Part shown: piece by piece, positions 36,301 to 44,888 of the stretch
How positions within the stretch are numbered: position 1 is the first letter of the stretch
Layout: each line of letters starts with the position of its first letter
DNA from: Flavobacteriaceae bacterium
GTDB lineage: Bacteria; Bacteroidota; Bacteroidia; Flavobacteriales; Flavobacteriaceae
Direction: 5' to 3'
Assembly (NCBI GenBank): GCA_021151665.1
Contig: JAGKWW010000004.1
Location: 1-64,000, forward strand
DNA length: 64,000 nt
Translations under genes and position numbers: made by a program
The notes under the pieces: model-generated
What the model was told of the DNA's origin: nothing
The model's database searches: none
Seen by the model: only the letters and a program-made list of their open reading frames with translations

Positions 36301-38280
36301 GGCAACATCCTCTCTAATAACAGGCATGATTTTTTTACGGCACAGAACAATGACCACATCATACTGATGGATGGTGCCGAAACACTTGCGTATTACGCCG
36401 ACAGCCAGGGCGTGGACCTCATAGAGAATTTTAGTACAGGCGACAGGATCAATGTTATTGGTATGGCACCGGGATCTGTAAACGGGATGCTGAATAACAA
36501 CTTGTTAGTCAACTTTACAGGAGGAACCATTACACCGGGCGATGGAAGTACGGTGGCAGCCCACTCGGTACAGGTTCAGCAATTGTCAGGAAACACAATG
36601 TTGTACATAGATACAGATGGCAACAGCGATGCTGCCGAACTTCAACTTGAGCTTAAAGGCCTTTATACAGCCGCAAATTTTGCGCTTAATAATGGATTTA
36701 TAGAATACGTAGTAGCGGCTCCCGATGCACAACCGCAAACGTTTTGTAACAGTGCAGTAGTGAGCCAATTGATCGCTAACGGAACCGGTATAAAATGGTA
36801 CGCCTCAGAAACCGCAACCACGCCGCTGGCAGCAACCGATGCACTCGCTACAGACACCTATTATGCAACCCAAACCATTTTGGGAGCAGAGAGCGTAACG
36901 CGTACACCTGTCGCAGTCACAGTGAATGTAACCGCCTCACCTATTGCTTCGTCACAAAATTTCTGTAATTCCGCTACGGTTGGCGAATTAGTAGCTACGG
37001 GAGTTGAGATTAAATGGTATGCTTCAGAAACTGCGGCAACGCCGTTGGCATCAACCGACGCACTCACTACAGGAACATATTATGCTTCGCAAACGCAAAA
37101 CAGTTGCGAAAGCGCCACCCGCACAGCTGTATCGGTAACAATCAATTCAACCCCGGCTCCAACCGCTTCTGCACAGGCTTTCTGTAACAGCGCCACCGTG
37201 GCGGAGCTTACCGCGACCGGAACATCCATTAAATGGTACACTTCGGAAACTGCGGCAACGCCGTTGGCATCAACTGATGCGCTCACTACAGGAACATATT
37301 ATGCTTCGCAAACACAAAACAGTTGCGAAAGTGCGACACGTACGGCCGTATTGGTAACAATCAATTCAACACCGGCTCCAACCGCTTCTGCACAGGCTTT
37401 CTGTAACAGCGCCACCGTGGCTGAGCTTACCGCGACCGGAACAGCCATTAAATGGTACGCTTCGGAAACTGCGACAACACCGTTGGCATCAACCGACGCG
37501 CTCGCTACAGGAACGTATTACGCATCCCAAACACAGAATAGTTGTGAAAGCGCGACGCGTACAGCGGTATCAGTAACAATTAATTCAACACCGGCACCAA
37601 CCGCTTCTGCACAGGCTTTCTGTAACAGCGCTACTGTAGCCGAACTTAATGCTACAGGAACAGCCATCAAATGGTATACTTCAGATACGGCAACCACACC
37701 GTTGGCATCGACCGATGCGCTTTCTACAGGAACATATTATGCGTCGCAAACGCAAAACAGTTGCGAAAGCGCGACACGTACGGCGGTATCGGTTACTGTA
37801 AATTCAGCGGCACAGCCCTCAGGCAGCGCTACGCAAACATTTACTGCGGGCGAAACGCTGGCCGATCTGGAAGTTACAGGAGCAACGATAGTATGGTACG
37901 CCGATCAGGCATTGACGGTTGTACTTCCGTCTAACACTCCTCTTACAGACAATACCACCTACTACGCGGTAAACACTTCCGGAACATGTGCCAGTACAGG
38001 CTCTCTGGCGGTAACCGTAGACGAGGTACTTGGTGTTAGTAAGAATGAACCGGCTGTTTTGACATACTTCCCTAACCCCGTTGAAGATAATTTAACCCTG
38101 AGCAACACATCAGCTATAGAAACAGTTGCCGTATACAATTTGTTGGGGCAAACCGTTAAGACCATGTCACCCAATAGCAATTTAGTAAAACTGGATCTGT
38201 CACAACTTAGCGCAGGTACGTATCTGATACAGGCGTATACCGCAGGAAAAAGCCAGGTAATAAAAATTGTAAAGAAGTAA
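33376..38280 (+). CDS. Large T9SS-secreted protein: FN3, Ig-like repeats, beta-helix, type A sorting domain
   Basis: A 1634-residue exported surface or secreted protein. Signal peptide (1-25, LFAQAQ); an N-terminal beta-rich domain; an FN3 domain (SFTANWNTVSGANSYRIDVS); three divergent Ig-like units of ~70 residues (34260-34900); a second FN3-like domain; a right-handed beta-helix of NosD/pectin-lyase type (YPTIQAAANAAVTGDIIMLG onward, many NTI/GN turns); five near-regular 73-residue Ig-like units (36743-37837); one divergent unit; and a C-terminal T9SS type A sorting domain (YFPNPVEDNLTL, VYNLLGQ, LSAGTYLIQ, IKIVKK). The repeat units each carry a Cys pair (FCNSATV and SCESATR). The start at 33376 is set by the signal peptide. 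Likely an adhesin or glycan-binding protein; no catalytic residues identified. Confidence 0.88.
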   Translation: MKQTLQLRILTVIIGILMPLFAQAQTIFSNDITDTNPQTSNPYTTGQVVVPNLTASGIGRGSGIAANSGSGRYNTTGWTPSATAPVSDEYFEFILTPASGYKINFTALQLTAQKSNTGPTTGDLRSSLDNYASSVGTFTFTNPASSSTVSLSATQFQNVTTAITFRIYGYGTPSSGASGTASINDFAFTGSVVAAALNAPVATAATNITSNSFTANWNTVSGANSYRIDVSTDIAFANILETYDDWGVSGQSLTINLNVSPSTTYYYRVRAVSDTQTSSNSNVIQVTTLCFTPPPVTPVEQFFCGSGTIAGMTATGTGIKWYAAPTGGSPLDGSTPVAVGNYYASQTVNGCESARTVSEVSILTIPSAPVAAAQEFCNGATVAQLTVTSGSGIKWYAFQTATTPLPASEVLASGTYYATQTVDGCESTSRTAVTVTINTTPQPTASAQAFFGAATVAQLTATGATLQWYTSDTGGTPLAATEPLATGTYYLSQTTGNCESARLAVQVTVTPQVVPSVSISPITQYLTTSATFGGEVTADGFSTVTERGVVYATTPSPTTADTKVIMGSGTGLFSQQVNSLAAGTIYYVRAYAINSVGTAYSSEISFTTAYGDITLMHESTATLYPTIQAAANAAVTGDIIMLGAGTFIEQASITKGITLQGAGPAQTIVRAPLAASLTQSGGNWKTLKAQDMFAILGIKTGDASQVVIKDLTVDGFDQGYLPDAVYPDKNQYVFNGIGVINSNVNVDNVHVIRVRELATDYSGSTLPAGYLPTDQPAGTNHNEAIFAESAAGAGNHVLQVTNSYIDKFQKTAILAWGPTLMAVVSNNTIQGYGQTLYSTGNGIQIASTDRTSLGGANGDRRGTTAVITNNQILGIGLNIPEPGNPGSYLNLGLAGPTAVLTYEGGTGIVIAGNTITRTPYQSWYNDFISNDGGFSNAAVNVYKSNNALVTGNTISGYDVAIAESGANAGSVFFAPGNILSNNRHDFFTAQNNDHIILMDGAETLAYYADSQGVDLIENFSTGDRINVIGMAPGSVNGMLNNNLLVNFTGGTITPGDGSTVAAHSVQVQQLSGNTMLYIDTDGNSDAAELQLELKGLYTAANFALNNGFIEYVVAAPDAQPQTFCNSAVVSQLIANGTGIKWYASETATTPLAATDALATDTYYATQTILGAESVTRTPVAVTVNVTASPIASSQNFCNSATVGELVATGVEIKWYASETAATPLASTDALTTGTYYASQTQNSCESATRTAVSVTINSTPAPTASAQAFCNSATVAELTATGTSIKWYTSETAATPLASTDALTTGTYYASQTQNSCESATRTAVLVTINSTPAPTASAQAFCNSATVAELTATGTAIKWYASETATTPLASTDALATGTYYASQTQNSCESATRTAVSVTINSTPAPTASAQAFCNSATVAELNATGTAIKWYTSDTATTPLASTDALSTGTYYASQTQNSCESATRTAVSVTVNSAAQPSGSATQTFTAGETLADLEVTGATIVWYADQALTVVLPSNTPLTDNTTYYAVNTSGTCASTGSLAVTVDEVLGVSKNEPAVLTYFPNPVEDNLTLSNTSAIETVAVYNLLGQTVKTMSPNSNLVKLDLSQLSAGTYLIQAYTAGKSQVIKIVKK
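36743..37837 (+). repeat. Five tandem 219-bp in-frame repeats in the T9SS cargo gene
   Basis: Units begin at 36743, 36962, 37181, 37400 and 37619, exactly 219 bp apart. The last four are nearly identical; the first is more diverged. Each encodes 73 residues from FCNSATVAEL to the next ASAQA. The exact period and high identity point to recent duplication and probable copy-number variation by recombination. Confidence 0.9.
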
Positions 38281-38298
38281 TGTAACCGACTTAAAGTA

Positions 38299-38329
38299 AA
38301 AGGCCTCAAATGATTGAGGCCTTTTTTTT
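38299..38329. terminator. Bidirectional terminator between the T9SS cargo gene and prfC
   Basis: aaaggcctcaa-atga-ttgaggccttt with T-runs on both strands; it serves two convergent genes. The prfC stop codon overlaps its right edge. Confidence 0.9.
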
Positions 38330-39920
38330 ATGCTATAGATTCCGAGGTAAAGTGTAGTTTTACGCTTGGGTATTTCTGCTGTGTCATCTGGATAGAGAAA
38401 TCAGAATCGGCCAGAAATACCAGTTGCCCGTATTTATCTTTTGCCAGGAACTTTTGCTTGATGCGGCGGAACTCGGCAAACTCCTCGTTCTTTGGGTCTT
38501 CAGGATGCACCCAGCATGCTTTGAAAGCAGGGAAGTTTTCATAAGAACATTTTGCTCCATATTCATGTTCTAATCTGTACTGGATTACTTCATACTGCAG
38601 CGCGCCTACCGTGCCAATCACCTTACGATTGTTCATCTCGAGGGTAAAGAGCTGCGCCACGCCTTCGTCCATAAGCTGGTCAATACCTTTTTCAAGCTGT
38701 TTCGCTTTCATCGGGTCGGCGTTGTTGATATAACGGAAATGCTCCGGCGAGAAGCTCGGTATACCACGGAAGTTCATGATTTCCCCCTCGGTAAGTGTAT
38801 CTCCGATCTTAAAGTTGCCGGTATCATGAAGCCCCACAATATCTCCAGGGAATGAAACATCTACAATCTCTTTTCGCTCAGCAAAGAATGCGTTAGGACT
38901 CGAAAATTTCAGGTTCTTGCCAAGGCGCACATGCAAATATGGCTTATTACGCTCAAAAGTCCCGGAAACGATCTTCACAAACGCCAGCCTGTCACGGTGC
39001 TTCGGGTCCATGTTGGCATGTATCTTAAACACAAAGCCCGAGAACTTCTTCTCATCCGGCTCCACGTGGCGGGTATCCGAATCTTTTGCCCGTGGTGACG
39101 GGGCGATTTCTATAAAACAGTCGAGGAGTTCGCGAACCCCGAAATTGTTAAGTGCCGAGCCAAAGAATACGGGTTGCAGTTTACCGTCAAGATACGCCTG
39201 ACGGTCGAATGCCGGATACACCTCACTGATAAGTTCCAGCTCTTCGCGCAGCTTTACCGCAGGTTTCTGACCGATGATTTCTTCCAGCCCGGGATTATTA
39301 ACATCTGAAAATGCGATAGTTTCCTCAATGTTCTTGCGGCTGTCGCCACTGAAAAGGTTGATATTCTTTTCCCAGATATTATAAATACCCTGGAAGTCGT
39401 AACCCATCCCGATTGGGAAGCTTAGCGGGGTTACATGGAGCCCGAGTTTTTGCTCTACCTCATCCATCAGGTCGAACGCATCCTTACCTTCACGGTCGAG
39501 TTTGTTGATGAACACCAGCATCGGGATGTTGCGCATACGGCATACTTCCACGAGCTTTTCTGTCTGTTCCTCTACCCCTTTTGCAACGTCTATCACCACA
39601 ATAACGCTATCAACAGCGGTAAGGGTACGGAAGGTATCTTCGGCGAAATCCTTGTGGCCGGGCGTATCGAGAATATTGATCTTCTTATCTTTATAATTGA
39701 ATGCAAGCACCGAGGTTGCCACCGATATACCACGCTGACGCTCGATCTCCATAAAATCTGACGTAGCCCCTTTCTTTATCTTATTGCTTTTTACGGCACC
39801 CGCTTCCTGTATAGCGCCTCCAAAAAGGAGCAGCTTTTCGGTAAGCGTTGTTTTACCCGCATCCGGGTGCGATATGATACCAAACGTCCGCCTGCGGTTA
39901 ATTTCTTCTGTAAAATTCAT
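38328..39920 (-). CDS. prfC: Peptide chain release factor 3
   Basis: GTPase that recycles RF1/RF2 from the ribosome after termination. P-loop SHPDAGKTT (17-25), switch II DTPGHKDF and NKLDREGKD motifs; 530 residues, as in other bacteria. Single gene with a TATTTTTG promoter element upstream and a shared bidirectional terminator. Confidence 0.95.
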   Translation of the reverse strand: MNFTEEINRRRTFGIISHPDAGKTTLTEKLLLFGGAIQEAGAVKSNKIKKGATSDFMEIERQRGISVATSVLAFNYKDKKINILDTPGHKDFAEDTFRTLTAVDSVIVVIDVAKGVEEQTEKLVEVCRMRNIPMLVFINKLDREGKDAFDLMDEVEQKLGLHVTPLSFPIGMGYDFQGIYNIWEKNINLFSGDSRKNIEETIAFSDVNNPGLEEIIGQKPAVKLREELELISEVYPAFDRQAYLDGKLQPVFFGSALNNFGVRELLDCFIEIAPSPRAKDSDTRHVEPDEKKFSGFVFKIHANMDPKHRDRLAFVKIVSGTFERNKPYLHVRLGKNLKFSSPNAFFAERKEIVDVSFPGDIVGLHDTGNFKIGDTLTEGEIMNFRGIPSFSPEHFRYINNADPMKAKQLEKGIDQLMDEGVAQLFTLEMNNRKVIGTVGALQYEVIQYRLEHEYGAKCSYENFPAFKACWVHPEDPKNEEFAEFRRIKQKFLAKDKYGQLVFLADSDFSIQMTQQKYPSVKLHFTSESIA

Positions 39921-39950
39921 ATAGGTAATCTGTTACATTAAAAAATCGTG

Positions 39951-39958
39951 CAAAAATA
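39951..39958 (-). promoter_or_regulatory. TAnnTTTG promoter element of prfC
   Basis: The minus strand reads TATTTTTG, an exact -7 match, 30 nt before the prfC start. The -33 element is unclear. Confidence 0.45.
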
Positions 39959-40036
39959 CTCTTTAAATCCGACACCTAAGCACGAATTTGACATCTCTTT
40001 GTTTAAAAATGTGATGATGGCAGCAGAAGATTAAGC

Positions 40037-41074
40037 CTAATTATCGGCCTCAAGTTTCAGGCGGGTAAGTACGGGAAAGTGGTCGGAATTAATAAAATCG
40101 CGGTACGTGGTGTATTCTTTCACTGTAAATCTCTTATCCGCAAAAATATAATCAATGCGCGCGGGATAGTATTTATAGTTGTAAGACTTACCAAAGCCTT
40201 TGCCCGCTTCTTCAAAAGCGTCATTAAGATTGCCGCGTACGCTACGGTACACATACGAAAAGGCACTGTTATTCAGGTCGCCGCACACAATCATCGAATG
40301 ATGGCAACCCTCTTTGTGCTTTTGTACCATCTCGGCCTGTTGCTGCTGTTTTTTAAAGGCGCTGCTCAGCCTTCGGAAAATTGCCCGTGACCGCTGCTCA
40401 TCCATCTCTTCGTGAATATCCTGGCTGATACGGATGGACTGCAGGTGCATGCTGTAAAGCCTGATCGTGTCTTTTCCCTTCTTAATATCGGCAAAGATCA
40501 CATTATTGGAAGTATTAGGGAAACGGATGGTGCCGGTGTCTACGATACGATACTTGGAATAAATGGCCTGCCCCGACCTGGGCCCATCATTATTTGAAAA
40601 GATAAACTTGTATTTAAATCCCCTTATAATCGGGTCGCCCGCATTGGCAAATTCCTGAAAACATATAATGTCAGGATCATGTTTAGCGATAAACGAACGG
40701 ATACTGTCGGTAACCCCGTGGTGCGGGAGCCAGTTATACATATTGAAAAGGCGCACGTTGTAGCTCATCAGCGTTATATCGCCGTCTTCCTTTTCTATGT
40801 CGCGGCCCGAAAACTTATAGAACTTACTGATAAACGTAATACCCAAAAGGAGGACCAGTCCTGACAACAGCATCAGCTTCTTCAACTGGAAAAGCCAGTA
40901 CAGGAAGAACAGCCCGTTGAGCACCAGCATCAGCGGAAGCATCAATGTAAATACCGAAAGGATTGGAAAAAGCTTTGGCGCCAGAAACGGCAGCGCATAG
41001 GCAATGAACGTAAGGAGCGTGAGCACCACGTTCAGCACCAGCATCAGTTTATTAAACCCTGAGAGCTTTTTCAT
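40037..41074 (-). CDS. Endonuclease/exonuclease/phosphatase (EEP) family membrane protein
   Basis: A 345-residue protein with three N-terminal transmembrane segments (about 10-30, 38-57 and 66-83) and an EEP hydrolase domain: LMSYNVRLFN, DIICFQEF (metal-binding Glu), VCGDLNN and C-terminal SDHFPV (catalytic His). EEP enzymes cleave phosphodiesters in nucleic acids, lipids or sugars, and the substrate cannot be told. In flavobacteria it commonly closes the mutL-rhomboid-rhomboid-EEP order; it starts 32 bp after the second rhomboid. The catalytic domain probably faces the periplasm or membrane surface. Confidence 0.85.
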   Translation of the reverse strand: MKKLSGFNKLMLVLNVVLTLLTFIAYALPFLAPKLFPILSVFTLMLPLMLVLNGLFFLYWLFQLKKLMLLSGLVLLLGITFISKFYKFSGRDIEKEDGDITLMSYNVRLFNMYNWLPHHGVTDSIRSFIAKHDPDIICFQEFANAGDPIIRGFKYKFIFSNNDGPRSGQAIYSKYRIVDTGTIRFPNTSNNVIFADIKKGKDTIRLYSMHLQSIRISQDIHEEMDEQRSRAIFRRLSSAFKKQQQQAEMVQKHKEGCHHSMIVCGDLNNSAFSYVYRSVRGNLNDAFEEAGKGFGKSYNYKYYPARIDYIFADKRFTVKEYTTYRDFINSDHFPVLTRLKLEADN

Positions 41075-41106
41075 TTCCGGTAACGGTTTTCCTTCAAAAC
41101 TACTTA

Positions 41107-42006
41107 TTATTTTCCAACCCTCATCAAAAATTCCTTTTCTTCTTTGGTCAGGCTGTCGTAGCCCGACTTACTTATCTTATCCAGTATTTCGTCGACCTGT
41201 TTTTGCTCGAAGTTCTTGATCTTACCCATTGGCCGTTGCTTTGGCGCAGTATTGCGGTGCACAACCTTAAAGGGTGTTTTCTTTTTCGGCGAAAACAACT
41301 TCCCGGGGAGGCCGGTAACTGCCGAAACAGCTTTAGATAAGTCGGTTCCGCTTTTAAGCAGCTTTACGTAGACGAACCCAAACAGCGCACCGGAAAGGTG
41401 CGCAAGGTGCCCGCCCTGGTTTTCTACCGAAACCTGAATGAGGTCGAGTACTATCAATACCACGGCAATGTGCCAAAGCTTTACAGTTCCAAAAAGCATA
41501 AGCCGAACCTCGTAATAAGGGGCATAAACAGCAACTGCGATCAGGATTGCCATGATAGAAGCCGAAGCACCCACCATCTTTGCAATACCGCCACCCGACA
41601 ACAGGGGCAGCGTATTAAACGACAAAATAAATACCAGAGCGGCAAAAATTGCGGACAGCGCATACACCCCGAACAATTGTTTTCCTGTAAAAAATGTAAG
41701 GAACAGCCTGCCCGAGAAATACAGCACCATCATATTAAAAATAAGGTGCAGAAATCCGGCGTGCAAAAATGCATAGGTAACCAGTGACCATGGTTTCCAG
41801 GCAAGGTCTGCCGGCCGCGACGAGAGGCTCAGCCAGTCGTTAACCCTCGGATCATAAAACCAGAATGATGTAGTGTCTATTTTAAAAAGTCCCAGGACGC
41901 TAAAGAGGATGAGGGGAATTACAAAAAGGCCGACATTCCAGAATATAAGTTTTTGCGCAATACTGCCATAGCGGTATTCATGCTTAATATCTTCGATAAT
42001 GTTCAT
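41107..42006 (-). CDS. Rhomboid intramembrane serine protease (second of two)
   Basis: A 299-residue membrane protease: six or so hydrophobic segments, catalytic S148 in VGASAS and H203 in GGHLAHLSGALFGF, and WSLVTYAFLHAGFLHLIFNM as the rhomboid loop-1/TM2 hallmark. The cytoplasmic C-terminal tail (about 80 residues, basic then EKQ-rich) is absent from the neighbouring rhomboid. Starts three bases after the first rhomboid stops. Confidence 0.9.
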   Translation of the reverse strand: MNIIEDIKHEYRYGSIAQKLIFWNVGLFVIPLILFSVLGLFKIDTTSFWFYDPRVNDWLSLSSRPADLAWKPWSLVTYAFLHAGFLHLIFNMMVLYFSGRLFLTFFTGKQLFGVYALSAIFAALVFILSFNTLPLLSGGGIAKMVGASASIMAILIAVAVYAPYYEVRLMLFGTVKLWHIAVVLIVLDLIQVSVENQGGHLAHLSGALFGFVYVKLLKSGTDLSKAVSAVTGLPGKLFSPKKKTPFKVVHRNTAPKQRPMGKIKNFEQKQVDEILDKISKSGYDSLTKEEKEFLMRVGK

Positions 42007-42009
42007 TGG

Positions 42010-42780
42010 TTAGTTCCAGCGATTGTTGTTAAACTGGCTTTTTTTCCAATACCACAGCATAATAAACCCGATTAGTGCGCCGCCAATATGGGCAAAATGT
42101 GCGATGCCACTGCCCCCATTGCCAAATATTGACTGCCCCTTCAGGCCTAGAATTAAATCTATCATCACAAGCCCCGGAACAAAGTACTTAGCTTTAACGG
42201 GAATTGGAATAAACATAATTGCGAGCTCGGCATTTGGTGCGATAAAAGCAAATGCAACAAGTATACCGTAAATGGCTCCCGATGCACCTACAGCCGGTAC
42301 CATATAGGCACTTATGAAGTTTTGAAACTCTGAAACACCAATCAGCTCTTCCCAGCGTATGTCATATTTTCCTTCAGAAAGCAACCCAAGAACCTGGTCC
42401 TTCTGCGCACCTGCCGCGGTGAGCGCCTCGAGGCCGTGATTAAAAGTATAATAATTTACGGCGATATGAAATAACGCGGCTCCAAGCCCACAGGAGATAT
42501 AAAAGAACAAAAATTTCTTCGCCCCCCAGACCTGTTCCAGTAAGGATCCAAATGAATACAGGGCAAACATATTGAAAAAGATGTGCATTATTCCACGCCC
42601 TCCACTTAGGGGCGCATGCATGAACATACTCGTAAGTGGTTGCCATACATGAAAGTTTGGATTTTGAGGAATGTATAATGAAAGAAGCCCGTAGGCGGCT
42701 TCGCCCACTATCTGCGAGCCTATGTAAAATATTATATTGATTATAATTAAGTGCTTAACGGTATCAGTTATTCTCATCAT
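42010..42780 (-). CDS. Rhomboid intramembrane serine protease (first of two)
   Basis: A 256-residue rhomboid with S167 in GASGAIYG and H231 in AHFAHIGGALIGF, plus WQPLTSMFMHAP and IMHIFFNMFALYSFG. Compared with the neighbour it has an inserted polar loop of ~45 residues between membrane segments (HGLEALTAAGAQ onward). Its ATG at 42780 overlaps the mutL stop (ATGA); an alternative ATG lies one codon in. Substrates are unknown. Confidence 0.9.
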   Translation of the reverse strand: MMRITDTVKHLIIINIIFYIGSQIVGEAAYGLLSLYIPQNPNFHVWQPLTSMFMHAPLSGGRGIMHIFFNMFALYSFGSLLEQVWGAKKFLFFYISCGLGAALFHIAVNYYTFNHGLEALTAAGAQKDQVLGLLSEGKYDIRWEELIGVSEFQNFISAYMVPAVGASGAIYGILVAFAFIAPNAELAIMFIPIPVKAKYFVPGLVMIDLILGLKGQSIFGNGGSGIAHFAHIGGALIGFIMLWYWKKSQFNNNRWN

Positions 42781-44678
42781 AGTGCAAAACGTTTGTCAAG
42801 GTCTTCTACGCTTACGGTGATAAACGTAGGTTTATTGAAAGGTGAAACATCGGGCTCCTTGCAGGCAAAAAGCGCATTCACCATATTTTCCTGTTCTTTT
42901 TCGGTTAATAATGTCCCTGTTTTCACGGCCAGGCTCCGCGCCATAGATTTGGCAATACTGTCGGTCTGGCTAAAGCTGCTGTCCGGCACTTCCTGCTGCA
43001 GGTCGTTAAGCAGTTCTTCCAACAGTATCGATACTTCACTTTCGGCCACGTTTACCGGAAGCCCGCTTACCACAATATGGTCATGGCTGAACTCCGCAAA
43101 AACAAAGCCGGTATTTTCCAGCGCTGCCTGCATTTCGCGTATCAGTTCCAGCTCGGTTTTGTTATAATGCAATACCAGCGGAAACAACAACTGCTGGCTG
43201 GACCCGTGCTGCACAGTAATATTACGTAAAAACTGTTCGTATAGTATACGTTGGTGTGCCCTTTTCTGGTCGATGATCACCATGCCAGAGCGTATGGGGC
43301 TTACGATATATTTTTTATGGATCTGGTAGGTCTTGTACACCGCCTGCTCCACTTCGCTATCATTGAAAAGTGACCCGGTGACTTCGTCCGACTCAAAGCT
43401 GATTTCTGTTATTTCTTCCGATGCAGAGGCTATGCCGTTGTACAGGCTTTCCCATGCAGGCTGCTTCTCGCGGCGGAATGCAGGGGCGCTGTAACCCCTG
43501 TCCTGGCTAAAGTTTTGCCCGGACGTAAAAGTACTTCTGCCGGCAGACGAACTTTGCACCGGCGCCTCGTCGGCAAACGGATTGTAATTGCGGTCTACCT
43601 CTACCGTTGGTATTACCGCCTCGCGGCTTTCATAGGCGTATGGTGTATCGAGGTTGGCATCGCGGTCAAAGTCAAGCACAGGCGCCACATTAAACTGGCC
43701 CAGCGCATGCTTTATAGCCGAGCGAAGTATGGCGTAGAGCGCATGCTCATCGTCAAACTTGATTTCGGTTTTGGTGGGGTGTATGTTGATGTCGATGGTG
43801 TGCGGCGGAACGGTAAGGTACAGATAATACCCCGGTTGGCAGCCGTCTTTCAGCAGGCCTTCGTAAGCCGCCATCACTGCATGGTGCAGGTAGCCGCTCT
43901 TGATGAACCTGTCGTTTACAAAAAAGAATTGCTCGCCACGGTTTTTCTTAGCAAACTCCGGCTTTGTCACAAAGCCGTTGATCTCAACGATCTCAGTTGT
44001 TTCCTTTACCGGCACCAGCTTCTCGTTGGTGCGCCCGCCAAAGATGCCTACTATACGCTGGCGCATGTTGCCCCCCGGCAGGTTGAACATCTCGCTGCCG
44101 TTGTGGTACAGGATAAAATGGATATTGGCATGGGCCATCGCTACGCGCTCAAACTCGTCGATCACGTGGCGGAATTCCACTGTGTCGCTTTTGAGGAAGT
44201 TGCGGCGTGCGGGTATATTGAAAAATAAATTCTTGATGGCAAACGATGTGCCCTTGGGCAGCACCGCTACTTCCTGGCTGGTAAACTTACTGCCCTCGAT
44301 AACAAGGTGCGTACCCAGCTCTTCCTGCTCCTGGCGTGTCTTGAGCTCTACATGGGCAATGGCCGCAATACTGGCAAGCGCCTCTCCCCGGAAGCCTTTA
44401 GTGTGAAGCGCGAAAAGATCTTCGGCGTGGCGTATCTTGCTGGTGGCGTGGCGCTCAAAGCACAGGCGCGAATCGGTTACACTCATGCCCTTGCCATTGT
44501 CTATTACCTGAATCAGGGTTTTGCCGGCATCTTTTACGATGAGTTTGATCTCCGTAGCACCTGCATCCACCGCATTTTCGAGCAGTTCTTTCACTACCGA
44601 AGCCGGGCGCTGCACCACCTCTCCGGCGGCTATCTGGTTGGCTACATGGTCCGGAAGTAACTGGATTATGCTCGACAT
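42777..44678 (-). CDS. mutL: DNA mismatch repair protein MutL
   Basis: GHKL ATPase linking MutS to downstream repair. ATPase motifs: ELLENAVDAGA, DNGKGM and TKGFRGEALASI; 633 residues, with a disordered Ser/Pro-rich linker (about 340-420) and a C-terminal dimerisation domain. The endonuclease motif DQHAxxExxxxE is replaced by DQKRAHQRILYE, so this MutL may lack nicking activity; I believe similar variants occur in relatives. It is coupled by a 4-base overlap to the first rhomboid gene. Confidence 0.95.
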   Translation of the reverse strand: MSSIIQLLPDHVANQIAAGEVVQRPASVVKELLENAVDAGATEIKLIVKDAGKTLIQVIDNGKGMSVTDSRLCFERHATSKIRHAEDLFALHTKGFRGEALASIAAIAHVELKTRQEQEELGTHLVIEGSKFTSQEVAVLPKGTSFAIKNLFFNIPARRNFLKSDTVEFRHVIDEFERVAMAHANIHFILYHNGSEMFNLPGGNMRQRIVGIFGGRTNEKLVPVKETTEIVEINGFVTKPEFAKKNRGEQFFFVNDRFIKSGYLHHAVMAAYEGLLKDGCQPGYYLYLTVPPHTIDINIHPTKTEIKFDDEHALYAILRSAIKHALGQFNVAPVLDFDRDANLDTPYAYESREAVIPTVEVDRNYNPFADEAPVQSSSAGRSTFTSGQNFSQDRGYSAPAFRREKQPAWESLYNGIASASEEITEISFESDEVTGSLFNDSEVEQAVYKTYQIHKKYIVSPIRSGMVIIDQKRAHQRILYEQFLRNITVQHGSSQQLLFPLVLHYNKTELELIREMQAALENTGFVFAEFSHDHIVVSGLPVNVAESEVSILLEELLNDLQQEVPDSSFSQTDSIAKSMARSLAVKTGTLLTEKEQENMVNALFACKEPDVSPFNKPTFITVSVEDLDKRFAL

Positions 44679-44836
44679 GGGTAACTTGTGAATCGTTTTT
44701 TGATGAACTTCAAAGGTAGGGAAAAAGTGGGGATAGGAAAGGCTGAACTTTTATTTAGGCAAACATTCCTTTTCGCGATTATTACCAACTAATATAATTA
44801 TTATCGTTTAAACTACTCTTAAAGGCCATTCAATTG

Positions 44837-44865
44837 TTGTCGTAAATCCTAATGTCGTATTTTAG
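44837..44865 (+). promoter_or_regulatory. Possible promoter of the HNH-like orphan gene
   Basis: TTG at 44837-44839 and TATTTTAG at 44858-44865 (one mismatch to TAnnTTTG) with an 18-nt spacer. It lies directly ahead of a six-codon leader reading frame (44872-44892) whose stop overlaps the gene start. Confidence 0.4.
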
Positions 44866-44888
44866 CTAAATATGCCTTTACTTAAAAA

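Noticed and set aside
36743..37837. Regular repeats that could suggest a CRISPR array
   Set aside because: The units are 219 bp, contiguous and in frame within a secreted protein. There are no short palindromic repeats with unique spacers and no cas genes.
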